A DNA stretch of 64,000 nucleotides from Candidatus Streptomyces philanthi (GTDB taxonomy: Bacteria > Actinomycetota > Actinomycetes > Streptomycetales > Streptomycetaceae): NCBI GenBank assembly GCA_018114805.1, contig CP073042.1, forward strand, positions 2,170,001 to 2,234,000, read 5' to 3'. The notes under the pieces were generated by a model that was given only the letters and a program-made list of their open reading frames with translations, made no database searches and had not been told where the DNA came from. The translations under genes and the position numbers were made by a program. Positions within the stretch are counted from its first letter, which is position 1. Each line of letters begins with the position of its first letter. This document shows, piece after piece, positions 16,279 to 26,151 of the stretch.

Positions 16279-16782
16279 TCACTCAAGCCGTGCACCAAGG
16301 ACCGGCGGCTCCAATGCCCTGAGAGTGACGCCTTCCAGCGCTTTCGCGACCTGCGGGGCGAAGTCCGCGTACTTCACCCATACATACCAGTTGCCCGCCG
16401 CGACAATAGTGTGGCCGTAGAGCGACCCACGCCTACTGGCGATGGAGTCACCGATATCGCTTCGGCTGAACTCACGAGGGTCGAGTACGTGAATTCGAGG
16501 GTCGAGTACGTGAATTTCGTTCTCGACCCTAACACCATCTATCACCGCCACGCAGTCCGACCTGGAACTAAAACGTGTCTGTGTGCGACGGAGCAGGTCA
16601 CACTCAAGTCCTGCCTGCCCCATAGCGTTCCTCACGTCCTCGGCGGCTTCGTACTCCGGCTGGGTGGGAACGTTGGCGGGCATCCCCTCGTTAGCCCGGG
16701 GGGCGTCTGCCCCTCCAACACCACACGCGGCAGTAAGAAGAACGAGAGCGGCAGCGGCGAAAGTGGAAGCGACCCTAGCCAT
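16279..16782 (-). CDS. Secreted lipoprotein, candidate immunity protein
   Basis: 167 aa. A type II signal peptide (MARVASTFAAAALVLLTAAC, lipobox LTAAC with Cys20) anchors it outside the membrane. The mature part is small and polar with two Cys (CDLLRRTQTRFSSRSDC) and ends with WVKYADFAPQVAKALEGVTL. No named domain was recognised. The ATG at 16782 overlaps the stop of the upstream gene (GATGGCTAGG), so the two are translationally coupled. Overlap of a lipoprotein with a putative peptidoglycan-targeting secreted protein suggests it protects the producer at the cell surface; this is inference. A 21-bp tandem duplication repeats seven residues (IHVLDPR) in the middle. Confidence 0.75.
   Translation of the reverse strand: MARVASTFAAAALVLLTAACGVGGADAPRANEGMPANVPTQPEYEAAEDVRNAMGQAGLECDLLRRTQTRFSSRSDCVAVIDGVRVENEIHVLDPRIHVLDPREFSRSDIGDSIASRRGSLYGHTIVAAGNWYVWVKYADFAPQVAKALEGVTLRALEPPVLGARLE
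16476..16517. repeat. 21-bp tandem duplication inside the lipoprotein gene
   Basis: Units 16476-16496 and 16497-16517 (GAGGGTCGAGTACGTGAATT plus one base) differ only at the last base. It is in frame and doubles the residues of the segment EIHVLDPRIHVLDPRE. Confidence 0.95.
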
Positions 16783-18147
16783 CCTCAGCCGCCTTTCGGC
16801 GGAGTGTGCGGCGGCCCGGGGCTAGGCGACGGGGTGCCAGGCTCGGGCTCATCACTGCCGACCCCGTCGTGGGCCCACCGGCCGCGTAGATCGGTTCGAC
16901 CGAAAGGTGGTGAACCGCAGGGGTGTTTGCTTCCATTTGCTGAACTGCTTGGGCGCGCTCTTCGTCGCTCAGCGCCTCCCATGCCATCGCATCCTCTAGA
17001 TGTGGCTGCAACTTGTCCCAGTTCTCACCGCGAGACCTGATGGCACCTCCCCGATCCTCTGACTCATCACCATATTCCTCGTTCTTCTCACGCACATCCG
17101 GGGTATCGGCGGCATAGAGAGTGAAGATCTGCTTGTCGGTGTCGGCTCCATACGGCTGCGAACGGAGTTGCTGCAGATGGTAGGCGCTCATCCGGATATT
17201 CTCGTTGGGGTTTTCCTCGATGTACTTCGTCAGCTCGGCGTCGCTCAGATCGTTCACGTGAGTTCCATCACTGAGAATGAACGCTCCCGGATTACCATCG
17301 ATGACTTTTCTTGCAGTTTCGAGTTTGACGTGCGTGATGCCCAGCGAATTATCTGGTTTGATGGTCTGCTGTAGGCTCCAGTCAAAGAATCGACCGAAGG
17401 CGGTAAGTGGCCCCCGCAGTCTCGGCTCGAAATTCTGATACCACTGCTGTTCCTGCCAGAGGATGGACAATAGCAGTCTCTTACTTATTCCTGTCTCGGC
17501 AGCGGCCCGATCGACAGCCGCCAACTGGGAAGGCGACACGTTGATCGGATGCAGACCGCCCGACCCACCGGCCAAACGTAACGCGATACTCAAGGGGCTA
17601 TTTCCGTGTAGTGCGTCCTTGACCATCTTCGGGTCCGTGATGCCCGTGAGGTTCTCGATCGTCCGCAGCGCACGCGCTGCCTCGACGTCAGCCTGTGTCG
17701 CTTTCGACAGAGCATCATCGATAATGCCCTGGGCATGGTGCACTGGCCGCAAGTGCTCGGTGCTGCCCGGAGGCACCATCACGGTCTTGTTCAACTGCAC
17801 CCGCCCGCTGTCGTCCACCTTCAGCTCGTGGGTGCGGGCGTAGTCGAGCGCGCTTCGAAGATTCCGCTGCGCGCTGACGATGCTGTCTGCGAGGCCGTCG
17901 TACACCTTGACCAGGGAGCGTAAGGCGAGACCAGCCGCGTCGTAGTCGTCTGCGTGTTCGACGAAGCGCTCGCAGGCTGCCTTCCCAGCTTCCCCTACCC
18001 AGGACCGACTCAATGTGAATGTGGGCGCGACCTCGTCGCGTGCCAAGGAGCTAATTCCCTCGCACTGCTTAGCGGCTGACAGGGCATCGTCCGCGGCGGC
18101 GCGCCATTGTCGGGCTCAGCGCGGTCCAACTCACTGACGGAAACCAT
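16775..18147 (-). CDS. WXG100-type secreted protein with a lytic-transglycosylase-like region
   Basis: About 457 aa. The N-terminal 110 residues are long helices with WRAAADDALSAAKQ and LSRSWVGEAGKAACERFVEH, a WXG100/ESX-like arrangement typical of type VII secretion substrates. A second region looks like the lysozyme/SLT fold: ISKRLLLSILWQEQQWY (candidate Glu), NSLGITHVKLETARKV (compare GxxQ...TA), NIRMSAYHLQQLRS and IFTLYAADTP. This assignment rests on motif spacing only. The C-terminus is Pro/Arg-rich. One base is missing near 18105 between MVSVSELDRA (ATG 18147) and the rest; otherwise translation would start at TTG 18046 (LARDEVAP). It sits between a helical partner gene and an overlapping lipoprotein gene. 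Confidence 0.65.
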
Positions 18148-18176
18148 CAGGCATCCTCCAACCAGTCAGCCTGGGC

Positions 18177-18557
18177 TCAGAGTCGCTGCGCCATGGTTGC
18201 GTCGTCACTGATCTGCCTATTCGTCGCCTTGCTCAACGCGTCGGCCGCGTCCTCCACCATGTCACTGAGCGCATGCAGCCGCCTCTGCCACGCGGATACG
18301 CATTGGCTACTGGCAGGTCCGGCGGCCCAACAAGAATGGTTCGCCCCTACTGCGGCCGCATCATCCAGCTTCGACTTTTCTTTGGCATCGGCGTTAGCCA
18401 GTCGGATCTCCGACGCCTTGGTCCGTATGGGCCCTTCCAGCAGCCCCAGGTCCACGTCAGCTAGCGCCGGTTCACGAGGCGCACTGTGCCCCGTCGGCAC
18501 GACGCTACTTCTGACGGCGTCAGCCTTGAACTGGGCCCACTCCTGCTCGAATGACAT
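18177..18557 (-). CDS. Small helical protein, possible WXG-type secretion partner
   Basis: 126 aa from ATG 18557, chosen because GGGGGTAGGC precedes it at the right distance; an upstream start gives only MHYAGVG more. It begins MSFEQEWAQFKADAVRSS and is almost wholly alpha-helical, with a variable Ala/Asp middle and the C-terminal LSDMVEDAADALSKATNRQI. Genes starting MSFEQEW occur upstream of large WXG-type proteins in streptomycetes, so a partner or chaperone role for the next gene is plausible. Two Cys residues lie in the middle. No enzymatic motif is present. Confidence 0.65.
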   Translation of the reverse strand: MSFEQEWAQFKADAVRSSVVPTGHSAPREPALADVDLGLLEGPIRTKASEIRLANADAKEKSKLDDAAAVGANHSCWAAGPASSQCVSAWQRRLHALSDMVEDAADALSKATNRQISDDATMAQRL

Positions 18558-19076
18558 GCCTACCCCCGCATAGTGCAAGCCAGAATCAGAGACACCACGC
18601 TACCCGTGAGCCGCACTGAACCAAGATGCTTTATGGACAGCCGCTGGGCGAACGCTCTTGTCCTGAAAGTGGGGATCAGAGACGACGGGACACACCGGTG
18701 TGGCGTGTCACCTGGCCGGCCAACTGGGCCGGACGCACCAGTCTTTAGGGACGTTCAGCCCGGACAACGAGCGCGGGATACGGCCCTCGTGCCATACCCG
18801 GATGTCGCGGGCTGCCGCCCGAAGCACACCGTGGACACCCGCTGCCCGAGCAGCGCCCACCCCGCCCCACCACGGAACTCCGCCCCCACACGACAGTTAT
18901 CCACAGCCCTCCCGTATCCGGGGAAGTCGCGGAAGACTGGGCATGTCCGCCGCGCCCGCCGTGGCGGCGGCGCGCGGTCTCGTACGGGGAAGATCGCCAG
19001 GAACCGACCGTGAGACACGGCACGTCACCCGGTTACGGCACGAGGGAGCGCGCGAACGCTTCATAAGAGGGAACGC
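18558..19076. other. Intergenic region between two divergent accessory genes
   Basis: 519 bp with no convincing gene. It holds one perfect DnaA-box-like TTATCCACA at 18898-18906, alone and therefore not an origin. AGAGGG at 19066 is the ribosome site for the following gene. Confidence 0.45.
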
Positions 19077-22000
19077 ATGCCGAACTCACGGCCGTTCTGC
19101 GGCCCAGCCATCGGACCGAGGCCGAGCGACTGCTCGCCCGCGCGGTGGAGGAGGTGCGTCGTTCGGGTGGCAGGACGGACGGAGGCGCGCTGCTCAGCCG
19201 GGCCAAGGCCGCGCTGGAGGACATCGCGTCGGCCGCGGGAGAGGAGTACACCGCCTATCTGGGCGCGTTGGACGAGGCGACGGGTGATCAGGTCCCGCTG
19301 GCGGCCCGGCTCTCGCGGCGGAACCTGGGCACTCCGGCCCTGGTGACGGCGGTGGCCGCGGCGACCGCCTTCGGCGCCGACCTCGGGTACGGCGCGTCGG
19401 CCGGGGGCGCGCTGAGCGTGGGGCTCTCCGTGGCCGCGGCCGGTTCAGCGGCCACCGTCGTCAAGCTGACCGCCGGCCACTGGCCCGCATCGCACCGCCG
19501 CGCTGCACAGCCAGCCGGGCGGGCCCGAGCAACTGCGGCTGCAGTGGCTGACGGCGCTCGAAGTGCGGGGCATCCGCCCCTTCCTCGACCAGCACCGCAT
19601 GACGACCGCCGTGGCACGTGGCAACGGCCGTGCCGGCCCGAACGGCACGGCGCGGCGGCAGGCCGCCACGCCGCTCGCCTCCGGGGCCCGGGCGCCTCAA
19701 CTGCGGGGCGCCGGGCGCAGCTCACCCAGATCGCGCAGTGGGTCCACCAAGCCCGGGCGAGCACGGAGACCAGGCCGACCGTGGTGCTGTTGCACGGCCC
19801 GCCCGGCTCGGGCCCGCACGGCGCTGGCCGTCCAGGCCGTACACCAGTTGCGGGACCAGTTCCGCGGCGCGTGCGTGGTGGACCTGCACGGCGGCGGCGC
19901 CACGGCGTCTGACGCGGCGAGCGGGCCGCCGCTGGCCACCCGGGACGCCCTGCTGCACCTGCTCAACCGCCTCGGCGCGCCCCGCGACCAGCTCCTCTTA
20001 CGCGAGCGCCCCACCCACGAGCAGCACCTGACCGCCGTTCCGGTCACCATCGTGCTGGACGACGCGTCCGACGCCGAGCAGGTGCGCACGCTCGTTCCCG
20101 AGCGCTCCGACAGCCTGGTCCTCGTCACCTCGCGGGCCCCGCTTGACCTCCCGTCCGACCTGCCGGCCTGGGTGCACCAGCTCCCGGTGGGGCCGCTGGA
20201 GACGGCGGCGGCCGAGGAGTTGCTGCGGGCCGCGGCCGAGCAGGCGGCCGGCGCCGGGTCCGACGGCGGCGCCGACCCGTAGTATGACGCGTTGGCCGCG
20301 GACCGCCTGACGGAGCTGTGCGGGGGTCTCCCGCTCGCCCTGTCCATCGCGGGCTCGGCCCTGGCCTCGCGCACCCCCGACGGGCTCGTCAGCGAGCTGA
20401 CCGCGGCCGAGCCGTCGGGTCCGGAGAGGCTGGGCCCCGAGAGGTCGCGTTCCGCGAGGTCGGCCCCCGTGGAGCGCGTGCTGCGCCGGCTGGCGCTGGC
20501 CGGCTGGGCGGAGCCTGGGCACGGCCGCCGCGGCGGCGCTGCTCGGGGCCGACGACCGCACGGCGGGCCGGCACCTGGAGGCCCTGGGGCGGTCCGTGCT
20601 CATCCAGTACGCGCGCGGCAGCCGCTACCGGCTGCACGACCAGGTGCGCGCTTTCGCCCACGCGCGGCTGCTCGCGGAGGAGGAGCCGGCCGATCGGAGC
20701 GCCGCGCAGGAGCGGTTGATCCGCAGCTACGCGGAGTCGGCCGACTCGGTGATCCACCTGGTAGACGGCAACACCTCCACCCGCGCCGACCACGCCTTCA
20801 CCACGGGTGCGGCGGCGGGGCACGGCTTCCGGTCACTGGACGCCGCGCTGCGCTGGCTGGACGACGAGTCAAGCTCGATCACGGCCGCGCTGGGGCAGAT
20901 CGACGAGGGCGTGGACCGGGCGGCGGTGCTGCACCTGTTGGGCGCGCTGTGTGACTACTGCCTGGCTGCGCGGCGACCTGTACCGGCTCGGCGAGTTGAG
21001 CGAGCTGTCGAACGCGGCCAACCAGGGTCTGCTCGTACGGTCCGTGCAGTGGCGTACGGGTGTGGCCGCGCGGCAGTTGGGCGAGTTGGACAAGGCACGT
21101 ACGAAGCTGTCCTCGGTGGTCAACCTCTACTTCGAGGCGCACCACCCGGCCGGCGCCGCCCGCGCCCTGCGTGACCTGGGCATCACCCTGCAACAGCAGG
21201 GCAACCTGCCGGAGGCGGCGGCGAAGCTGCTCGAGGCGCTGGAGCTCCAGGCGGGTGATGAGTTGCGCGCGGACCGCGCGTGGACGCTGCACGCCGTCGC
21301 GGCGGTCGAGCGCAACCGGGCCCGCCTGGCCCGGGCCCACGAACTCCTGCGCGAGGCGCTTGAGCTGCACCGCGAGGGGGAGACCGTGCACGGTCAGGCG
21401 TGGGCCCACTTCCAGCTCGGTCAGGTCTTCCTGCGGATGGGCGGCGTCGCGGAAGCCGAGCGCGAGCTGCGCCAGGCCCTCGCCGCGTACGGGCGCACGC
21501 ACGACGCCCAGGGCGAGGCGTGGGCGCTCACCCAGCTCGCCAGGGCCCGGCTGGTCGACCACGCCCCCGGGGCCGCCGTCGACCAGCTCCGCCAGGCCCT
21601 GGCCCGGGACCGGGAGAGCGAGGACGCGCGGGGCGAGGCGTGGACCCTGTACTACCTGGGCCAGGCCCTTGAGGAGCGCGGCGACCAGGACGCCGCGCTG
21701 CGCGATCTGGAGCGAGCCAGGAACATGTTCAGCCGGATGCGCGACGTGTACGGGCTGGCGTGTGCCCGACACCACTCGGCGCGGGTAACCCGCGATCTGC
21801 GGGCCGCGCAGACCGGCTCGCTGCGCAACAGCGGATTCGCCCGCCAGCTCCTCCAGGACGCCCGCCAGGACTTCCACCGGGTGGGCGTGCCGCACGGCGA
21901 GGCGTGGTCGTGCGTGGAGCTCGCGGTGATCGACGCCGGCAACGGCAAGCCGCGGCAAGCCCTGGAGCTGACGGACGAGGCGGCGCGGTTGTTCCAGGGG

Positions 22001-22318
22001 TACGGGGATCGGCGCGGGGAGAGCTGAGCGAGGTTCCTGCGCTGCACGCTGCTGCCGTTCGCGTCGGCGGGCGGCTCGGTGATCGGGGTGGCCGTCGGCC
22101 AGGAGGAGCTGGCTGGGCTGCTGACGGAGCTGCGGGCGGCGGACTGGGCGTGCGACGTCCCGCTTGAGGATATACGCCGAGGCGTTCGCCCTGGTCCTGG
22201 AGCGGGGCGTAGAGCCCGAGAACGGGTGGCAGGCATGGCGGCTGGGCATGGTGCCGGGCCGGTCGCCCGGGAGGTCATGGCCGTGCTCCCACGCCGAATA
22301 CAGCCGAGCGCCGCGTAG
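19077..22318 (+). pseudogene. NB-ARC/TPR STAND ATPase with membrane segments, heavily frameshifted
   Basis: ATG at 19077 after AGAGGG; about 1,080 aa when the frames are joined. In order: a helical N-terminus (LTAVLRPSHRTEAERLLARA), a hydrophobic Ala/Gly stretch that may cross the membrane (GALSVGLSVAAAGSAATVV), the P-loop VVLLHGPPGSG..RTALAVQ, Walker B VTIVLDDAS, the sensor LVLVTSRAP, CGGLPLALSIAGSAL (GLPL motif), and then at least seven TPR-like repeats (RALRDLGITLQQQGNLPEAA, WALTQLARARLVDHAPGAA). It resembles the AfsR-like ATPase/TPR half without the SARP DNA-binding domain. Breaks: about 19085, 19490, 19700, 19805, 20515, 20970, 22165 and 22260, plus in-frame TAG 20280-20282 and TGA 22025-22027 (at the Trp of GESWARFL). 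Such proteins are ligand-sensing switches; the signal is unknown. Confidence 0.75.
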
Positions 22319-22504
22319 CCGTAGCCGTGGCCGTGTCCGACGACGGTGGGCGCGGACGCGCGGGCCCGCGGACGACGTGTCGCGTACCGGTCGCCGCACG
22401 GGAGGCCGCGCACGGGGGCCGTGGGGACGGGGTGGGGGCGGATCACAGGTGAGCGCGCCCGGGTCACCGCCGGGGGAACGGGGTTCCCCGCGGGGGCGGC
22501 GCTC

Positions 22505-22765
22505 TCACCGTGGGTCCGCTATCGACCCGTTGGCGCGCGTTCGCGCTGGTTCAGAGCCTTGATCTCCGGCAGAAGGCGCTTCTTCGAAGTCGACCTTCTT
22601 CATGTGCTTGTTCATTGACCTCATGAGCATCCACACGGCGACGCCGATGACCGCGAAGACGATGAAGCCGAGTACGCCAGGGGTGACCTTGTTGTCATCC
22701 ACTTCCTTGGCGAGCTCGAACACCGGAGACACGTGGGTCAGGGCGAGGGTGCTAGTCGCGGTCAT
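22505..22765 (-). CDS. Small conserved membrane protein downstream of mca
   Basis: 86 aa from ATG 22765 (an adjacent ATG at 22768 is equally possible). It begins MTATSTLALTHVSPVFELA, then a single membrane helix (GVLGFIVFAVIGVAVWML), then a basic stretch RSMNKHMKKVDFEE on the cytoplasmic side and a polar tail. The start lies within 10 bases of the mca stop, so the two are co-transcribed. The gene is common next to mca in streptomycetes; its function is unknown. Confidence 0.8.
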   Translation of the reverse strand: MTATSTLALTHVSPVFELAKEVDDNKVTPGVLGFIVFAVIGVAVWMLMRSMNKHMKKVDFEEAPSAGDQGSEPARTRANGSIADPR

Positions 22766-22772
22766 CATGCTG

Positions 22773-23645
22773 TCAATTGTTGCGGATGCCCGCGAAGAGG
22801 TCGTCCTCGGGGAGGGATGTCGCCACCCGCGACTTCGCCAGCTCGTACTCCTCCGTGGGCCATACCTCCTTCTGGATCTCCATCGGGACCCGGAACCAGC
22901 CGCCGTCGGGGTCGATCTGGGTACGGTGCGCGATAAGTGCCTTGTCGCGGATCTCGAAGAACTCGCCACAGGGCACGTACGTGGTCAGCTCGCGGTCGCG
23001 CTTCTGGAACTCCTTCCAGCGCTCCAGCCACTCCCCGTACGGCGACTCCAGGCCACGTGCGAGGAGCGCCTCGTGCAGCGCGACGGTGCGCGGGCGGTTG
23101 AAGCCCTGGTTATAGTAGAGTTTTAGCGGCTGCCAGGGCTCGCCGGCCTCCGGGTACCTGGAGGGGTAGCCCGCGGCCTGGAACGCCACCATGCTGATCT
23201 TGTGGGTCATGATGTGGTCGGGGTGCGGGTACCCGCCGTTCTCGTCGTAGGTGGTGATCACCTGCGGTTTGAACGAGCGGATGAGCTTCACCAGCGCGCC
23301 GGCCGCCTCGTCGACGTCCTGCACGGCGAAGCACCCCTCGGGCAGGGAGGGCAACGGGTCGGCCTCGGGCAGCCCGGAGTCCACGAAGCCCAGCCACTCC
23401 TGCTTAACGCCCAGGATCTCGCGCGCCTCGTCCATCTCCTTGGCGCGCACCTCGTGGATGTTCGCCTCGATGTAGGGGTCGCCCTGGAGTTTCGGGTTGA
23501 GGATGGAGCCTCGCTCACCACCAGTGCAGGTGGCGACCAGCACGTCCACCCCCTCGGACACGTACTTGGCCATGGTGGCCGCACCCTTGCTCGACTCGTC
23601 GTCGGGGTGAGCGTGAACGGCCATCAGTCGTAGCTGCTCAGTCAA
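22773..23645 (-). CDS. mca: Mycothiol S-conjugate amidase
   Basis: Mca is a zinc amidase that cleaves mycothiol adducts of electrophiles and antibiotics, releasing a mercapturic acid for export and recycling the glucosaminyl-inositol. 290 aa, uninterrupted. The zinc site is visible as AVHAHPDDE near residue 10 and PHPDHIMTHK near 145; GGYPHPDH and GEFFEIRDKAL match Mca rather than the deacetylase MshB. The start is TTG (LTEQLRLMAVHAHPDDESSK), supported by the family N-terminus and GAGGATCGAG upstream. A -10-like TATAGG lies at 23682-23687 on the same strand. Presence of mycothiol detoxification identifies the host as an actinobacterium. Confidence 0.95.
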   Translation of the reverse strand: MTEQLRLMAVHAHPDDESSKGAATMAKYVSEGVDVLVATCTGGERGSILNPKLQGDPYIEANIHEVRAKEMDEAREILGVKQEWLGFVDSGLPEADPLPSLPEGCFAVQDVDEAAGALVKLIRSFKPQVITTYDENGGYPHPDHIMTHKISMVAFQAAGYPSRYPEAGEPWQPLKLYYNQGFNRPRTVALHEALLARGLESPYGEWLERWKEFQKRDRELTTYVPCGEFFEIRDKALIAHRTQIDPDGGWFRVPMEIQKEVWPTEEYELAKSRVATSLPEDDLFAGIRNN

Positions 23646-23681
23646 GACTCGATCCTCAGTCCTTGGTCAAAGAAGACGCCT

Positions 23682-23687
23682 CCTATA
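23682..23687 (-). promoter_or_regulatory. Possible -10 box for mca
   Basis: TATAGG on the minus strand in the 107-bp divergent region between mca and the DUF4307 gene. The -35 candidate (TTATTC, 18 bp away) is weak, so the call is tentative. Confidence 0.3.
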
Positions 23688-23752
23688 GTGACCCAAGCTG
23701 GGCTGGAATAATTCCGAGTTTTCCACCAGCGGGCTGACCAGGAGGAATGATC

Positions 23753-24160
23753 ATGGCGAAGGTGCGCGACGCCCGGCCGGACGAGCGCTACGGACGCTCC
23801 GCTGACGAGCGCGCGGATCGCAAGCTGAAGATCGTCGGCGCCGTACTCGGGGCCGGTCTGTTGGGCGTGGTGGCCTGGGCCGGGTTCGGTTACGTGGCCG
23901 ACCAGGAGGTCAGCGGACGGGTTATCGCCTTCAAGGCGGTCTCGGAGAACGCCATCGAGGTGCACCTGGAGGTGCGCAAGGACCGGGACAGCACGGGCGT
24001 GTGCACCGTGCGCTCGGAGGCCGAGGACGGCTCCGAGGTCGGCCGCAAGGACTTCACGTTCGACCAGCGGCAGAAGCAGGTGGACGAGGTGGTCACGGTG
24101 CGTACGACGAAGCGGGCGACCACGGCCACGGTGGTCGAGTGCAAGGCGTCCGGCGACTGA
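23753..24160 (+). CDS. DUF4307 membrane-anchored protein
   Basis: 135 aa. The ATG at 23753 is preferred over 23747 because CAGGAGG then lies 7 bases upstream. A short basic N-terminus (MAKVRDARPDERYGRSADER) is followed by one membrane helix (IVGAVLGAGLLGVVAWAGF), and then an extracytoplasmic beta-rich domain (VEVHLEVRKD-type strands, TGVCTVRSEAEDGSEVGR, ending VVECKASGD) with two Cys. It is a conserved actinobacterial protein of unknown function located between mca and greA. Confidence 0.9.
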   Translation: MAKVRDARPDERYGRSADERADRKLKIVGAVLGAGLLGVVAWAGFGYVADQEVSGRVIAFKAVSENAIEVHLEVRKDRDSTGVCTVRSEAEDGSEVGRKDFTFDQRQKQVDEVVTVRTTKRATTATVVECKASGD

Positions 24161-24542
24161 CCCGGGCACCCGGGCGGTACGGCGGGTTCGTCGCCCGCGT
24201 CGCCTGCGGGGCGCTCGCGGGCCCGGGCCTCGCCCCTGCGCCGTACGGGCCGGTAGCCGGGCGGGGCGGTCGCCGGGCGGGGCTCAGGGGCGCCAGGGTC
24301 GTGGCTCCGGTTCAGCGGGGCCGAGGGGCGGCAGGGCCGTGGGGCGGGCCCGGTAGCGGGTCGGCCGGCCAGTAACACCCCGGTCTACCCCCTTTCTGAC
24401 GTGTTTCCTACGCGTTCAGTCCCTTCCCTCCTCCCCGTTTCCGCGCGGAATTGTTAGGCTTGTCGTTTCGCCCACCTTTGAAGGCGCACCCTTTGAAGGA
24501 GGGCGTTCATTTGTATTCCCCCAGCACCGACGAGGAGCACCT
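24161..24542. other. Intergenic region upstream of greA
   Basis: About 380 bp without a gene. Close to greA two near-identical CTTTGAAGG elements (about 24475 and 24491) and an A+T-richer stretch (GGAATTGTTAGGCTTGTC) are the likely promoter region; no box could be fixed with certainty. Confidence 0.4.
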
Positions 24543-25040
24543 GTGACCCAGACCAGCGACAACGTCACCTGGCTGACCCAGGAGGCGTACAACCAGCTCA
24601 AGGCCGAGCTGGAGTACCTGTCGGGTCCCGCACGTGTCGAGATCGCGAAGAAGATCGAGGCCGCCCGAGAAGAGGGTGACCTGCGGGAGAACGGTGGCTA
24701 CCACGCCGCCAAGGAAGAGCAGGGCAAGCAGGAGCTCCGCGTACGCCAGCTCACGCAGCTCCTGCAGCACGCGAAGGTCGGAGAGGCCCCCGCAGACGAC
24801 GGCGTGGTGGAGCCAGGCATGGTCGTCACCATCGCGTTCGACGGCGCCCCCGACGACACGCTGACCTTCCTGATGGCCTCCCGCGAGTACGCGAGCGCGG
24901 ACATCGAGACGTACTCCCCGCAGTCCCCCCTAGGCAAGGGCGTGACAGGCAAGAAGGTGGGCGACGAGGCGCAGTACGAGCTGCCCAACGGTCGCACCGC
25001 GTCCGTGAAGATCCTCGCGGCCAAGCCCTACCAGGGCTGA
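24543..25040 (+). CDS. greA: Transcription elongation factor GreA
   Basis: GreA rescues backtracked RNA polymerase by stimulating cleavage of the nascent RNA. 165 aa from GTG 24543, with GACGAGGAGCAC as ribosome site. N-terminal coiled coil (LTQEAYNQLKAELEYLSG, KKIEAAREEGDLRENGGYH with the acidic tip DLRENGGY) and the C-terminal FKBP-like domain (MASREYASADIETYSPQSPL, GKGVTGKKVGDEAQYELPNG). All conserved elements are intact and the length is normal. Confidence 0.97.
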   Translation: MTQTSDNVTWLTQEAYNQLKAELEYLSGPARVEIAKKIEAAREEGDLRENGGYHAAKEEQGKQELRVRQLTQLLQHAKVGEAPADDGVVEPGMVVTIAFDGAPDDTLTFLMASREYASADIETYSPQSPLGKGVTGKKVGDEAQYELPNGRTASVKILAAKPYQG

Positions 25041-25237
25041 GCCACCGCGACGGGCCCGCGTACCGGTAGCACCGGACCGGGCCCCGGGGACCACACGAGC
25101 GCCGCGGGCCCAACGTGTTCGAGCCGCCGCCCGCGGCAGCCCCGACGACGAAACGCCCGGCGTCGGGGGTTCGGTCGTTCACGGCCCGGGCGCGGCCCCG
25201 GCGCCCAGACGCGGCCAGGGTCAGTTCGCCACCGTGG

Positions 25238-26151
25238 TCAGCTCGCGGCCGAGCGGTACTTGACCGCCAGGGTGCGGAAGACCGCGATGATCACGACCGA
25301 CCACAGGGCAGAGGCAAGCACCGGGTGTTCCATCGGCCAGGCGTCCGAGGGCAGTCCGTCCGGGTTGCCGAACAACTGGCGCCAGGCGAGCACGGTGGCG
25401 CTGAACGGGTTCCAGTCCGCCACGTCCTGGAGGAACGTCGGCATGTTTCCGGTGGGCACGAACGCGTTCTAGATGAACGTCAGCGGAAAGAGCCAGATCA
25501 GGCAGCCGGAGGTGGCCGCCTCCGCGGTCCGCACGGAGAGCCCGATCAGGGCGCCGATCCACGAGAAGGCGTACCCGAGGAGCAGCAGCAGCGTGGTGCC
25601 GCCGGCCACCAGTTCCTGCATGATCCCCCACAGCGCCTGCCGGTTGCGCGGGTCGAGGCCGGTGGTCGGCTCGTCCATGAACATCACGGGCGGGCTGACG
25701 ACCAGGGCCGCCGCGAGGTCGAGGCGCCGCCGCATGCCGCCCGAATACGTCTTGGCGGTGCGGTCGGCCGCCTCGGTGAGGTGGAAGCGCTCCAGCAGCT
25801 CGGCCGCCCGCGTCTTCGCGTCGCGCGAGCTCAACTGGTAGAGCTGGCCGACCATCCGCAGGTTCTCACGCCCTGTCAGGTACTCGTCGAACGCGGCGAA
25901 CTGGCCGGACAGGCCGATGACGTGCCGCACGTCGTTGGGGCGCTTGAGCACGTCGATGCCCGCGACGACGGCCTTGCCGCTGTCCGGCCGCAGCAGGGTG
26001 GTGAGCACGCGGACCGCGGTGTCTTGCCCGCGCCGTTCGGGCCGAGCAGGCCGAGCACGGTTCCTTCGGGGACGTCGAGGTCGACGCCGTCCAGAGCACT
26101 TACCTTGCCGAAGGTCTTGACCAGACCTTCGGCGTAGATGGCGCCTGGCAT
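25238..26151 (-). pseudogene. Collapsed DrrAB-type ABC exporter (ATPase fused to permease C-terminus)
   Basis: ATG 26151 starts a daunorubicin-resistance-type ATPase: [15 protein letters not shown], Walker [29 protein letters not shown] (signature) and VMFMDEPTTGLDPRN (Walker B). A frame change lies near 26022. After GGTTLLL the ATPase stops abruptly and continues directly into the last third of a DrrB-type permease (LLGYAFSWIGALIGLSVRTA...LIWLFPLTFI). The ATPase C-terminus (H-loop and dimer domain) and the permease N-terminus are missing, as if deleted at a run of Leu codons near 25590. An in-frame TAG (25471-25469) then interrupts the permease at FI/NAFVPTGNMPTF; the C-terminus VVIIAVFRTLAVKYR follows. 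The exporter cannot be functional as read. Confidence 0.8.

Noticed and set aside
18898..18906. Perfect DnaA box TTATCCACA
   Set aside because: Single copy without neighbouring boxes, dnaA or dnaN; not an origin.
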